Source: Talinum fruticosum
Lineage: Eukaryota > Streptophyta > Magnoliopsida > Caryophyllales > Talinaceae
Reading direction: 5' to 3'
Assembly: GCA_021018815.1 (NCBI GenBank)
Contig: JAITYX010000074.1
Coordinates: forward strand, 124,001-188,000
Length of the DNA stretch: 64,000 bases
Shown here: positions 62,721 through 64,000 of the stretch, in pieces
How the letters are laid out: every line of letters starts with the position of its first letter
Numbering within the stretch: the first letter of the stretch is position 1
Made by a program: the position numbers and the translations under genes
The notes under the pieces: generated by a model
The model's input: only the letters and a program-made list of their open reading frames with translations
What the model was told of the DNA's origin: nothing
Databases searched by the model: none

Positions 62721-63479
62721 TTACCGGATAATGGAAGTCGAAGAGGGGCAGAATGTAACAGAGTACGAAGGAGGGCCCCTACAACTAAATTTGGAAGTTA
62801 TATCATCGAACAGGTAACTGTAAGCGCGTGGGCAAGCCTTTTTGAAGATCATCGAATAGTTCGTAGGCCCACACTTGCTTACAGGTTCTTCTCCAGAACA
62901 TCAGTAGGTGGGAGTGTTGAACACATTGCACGCGCTCCAGCACGCGCCACCTAGTTTAAGCTCCCTGGGGCACGAGCCGCCGACGTTGAAGACACAGCCG
63001 GTGACTCTACACCTCGATCCATCCCCGGCCTGTGGGGCCACCGATATGGGGACGTTGTAGCCATGGACGAGGCTGACGTCAAAGTGGTCGTGGCCGTTGA
63101 TGCTGTCGAAATTAAACTCGACCACAGTCGTGCCATTCAACCCATCAGTTTGGTCGAAGGCGCAATCTTTATTGCCGCAGTTACCGGTGCGACAGACGAA
63201 TGCTCCGGTGGAGTTGACGCACTGGGTCCGGGCCCAAAGTGACGCCACCCAATCGGGTCGGAGCTCCACGGTCAATGACTCTTGATTTTGGAGAGAGAAA
63301 TTGGCCAATGAGGCCTCGGAGGAGACCACCGGCCACACAATGTAACTGCAGTTGTTGATAATTGTGACTTTCCTCAGGTTTCCCGGAGGAGAGGAATGAA
63401 TTTGCGGAGTACGGCTTAGGAGAGGCAAAATCAAGCTGAGTATGGCGATCGATATTTGCATTTTTTTAAGAACAAACAA
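62721..63479 (-). pseudogene. Thaumatin-like protein with one in-frame TGA
   Basis: A single 253-codon reading on the minus strand starts at Met 63477-63479, or at the second Met seven codons on, which gives a better signal peptide (MQISIAILSLILPLL). The mature part has the PR-5 layout: VTIINNCSYIVWPVV, LWARTQCVNSTGAFVC, RTGNCG, HFDVSLVHGYNVPISVAPQA, GSCPRELKLGGACWSAC, KKACPRAYSYLFDD, VTFCPSS. Fifteen cysteines are present, and the sixteenth position, first Cys of the usual YCC motif, is TGA (62901-62903). The frame is open after it to TAA at 62721-62723. The usual Asp of the SLVDG loop is His. Secreted defence family; no intron, unlike the paralogue at 28166-28958. Confidence 0.88.
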
Positions 63480-64000
63480 AAAAGAAAATCTTGGTCTACT
63501 GGAGAAGTGGAGGAATGGAGGCCAAATGAATTAGAGTAAATTTCTTAAGTCTTGCCTTGGGATGGAGGACCAAAAAATCAGTTGACTAGAGTCAAGTAAC
63601 AAAAGAGGGGTCCCTCCTTATTTTATTCAATTTGAATTTAATTTTTGCTTCAATTCCACCGCTGAATTTAATGAGACTCCCACAAAACAAGAAAAAATTC
63701 AAAATAAGAAGATAATTCATTACCGATAGTTTTATTAACAAGGAGTGTTATTGTAGTGGTAAGCACTATACAGCTTTCATTCTCTCGATTAAGATTTGAA
63801 TTTTGATAAACACAATTTCTTTGCTAAGTGTACAAAAAGTTGGATGTGTTTTGGACTTGAATTTTGAGCATGATTATCTTTATCCCCTTCCATGGATCTT
63901 TAAATTTAATTGGATTTACCCTTGGGATAGGGGCCTAATTGAGTAGCACATGCTTTGTCATTATTAAAAAAAAAGTTTCATTTATATCTTTAACATGTGC
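63480..64000. other. 5' flank of the thaumatin-like gene and intergenic DNA
   Basis: No gene seen. A possible decayed tRNA-like SINE head lies at 63738-63800 (see findings). Confidence 0.5.

Noticed and set aside
62901..62903. TGA as a selenocysteine codon
   Set aside because: Land plants lack the selenocysteine insertion machinery; a nonsense change is the simple reading.

Overview
This window is nuclear DNA from a flowering plant, most likely a eudicot; the species cannot be named from the sequence. The evidence is nested plant LTR retrotransposons (Athila-like, Tat-like, chromovirus and SIRE-like copia), plant MITEs, long TA/TAA microsatellites, and plant-only gene families: thaumatin-like proteins (TLP) and a cysteine-rich-receptor-kinase-type (CRK) kinase with conserved introns. 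No rRNA, tRNA or organelle genes and no prokaryotic operons were seen.

Layout. 1-14539: a minus-strand Athila-like gypsy element (LTR, tRNA-Asp-type primer site, gag, protease, 3' UTR) that lacks RT and integrase. It is split by an 8.5-kb minus-strand SIRE-like copia with two LTRs that itself lost integrase core and RT. 14540-15417: copia RNase H fragment into which the Athila element jumped. 16045-22555: decayed plus-strand chromovirus, interrupted by a solo Athila-type LTR and by a hAT-type MITE. 22799-23153: two exons of a CRK pseudogene. 24027-24273: Stowaway-like MITE. 25330-26868: truncated element ending in a 3' LTR. 28166-28958: TLP pseudogene. 29183-35704: AT-rich DNA with a MITE, microsatellites and about 850-bp tandem repeats carrying a solo LTR. 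35705-38639: 2.9-kb solo LTR. 41064-42480: another solo LTR. 40331-46400: decayed Tat-lineage gypsy element. 46959-49830: CRK-type kinase with an intact kinase reading frame over six exons but no visible ectodomain. 51752-62148: long-TIR Mutator-like element with a 9-bp target duplication, itself invaded by a 9.0-kb gag-protease LTR element that carries tandem-repeat arrays, a G-rich block and an antisense ORF. 62209-62643: Tourist-like MITE. 62721-63479: a second TLP, intact except for one in-frame TGA.

Reading it together: the old low-copy content is a small defence-type cluster (two TLP paralogues and two CRK relatives, all on the minus strand) pulled apart by transposons. The only sequence that could still encode a complete functional domain is the CRK kinase. 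Target-site duplications give firm boundaries for several insertions (GCTTG, ACCGT, ATAGT, TTTAAATTA, TAA and near-matches CATATGGG/CATACGGG and CATCT/TATCT). The most unusual recurring structure is an array of GCACGG..CCGTGC near-palindromes just upstream of the presumed TATA box in all five Athila-type LTRs.
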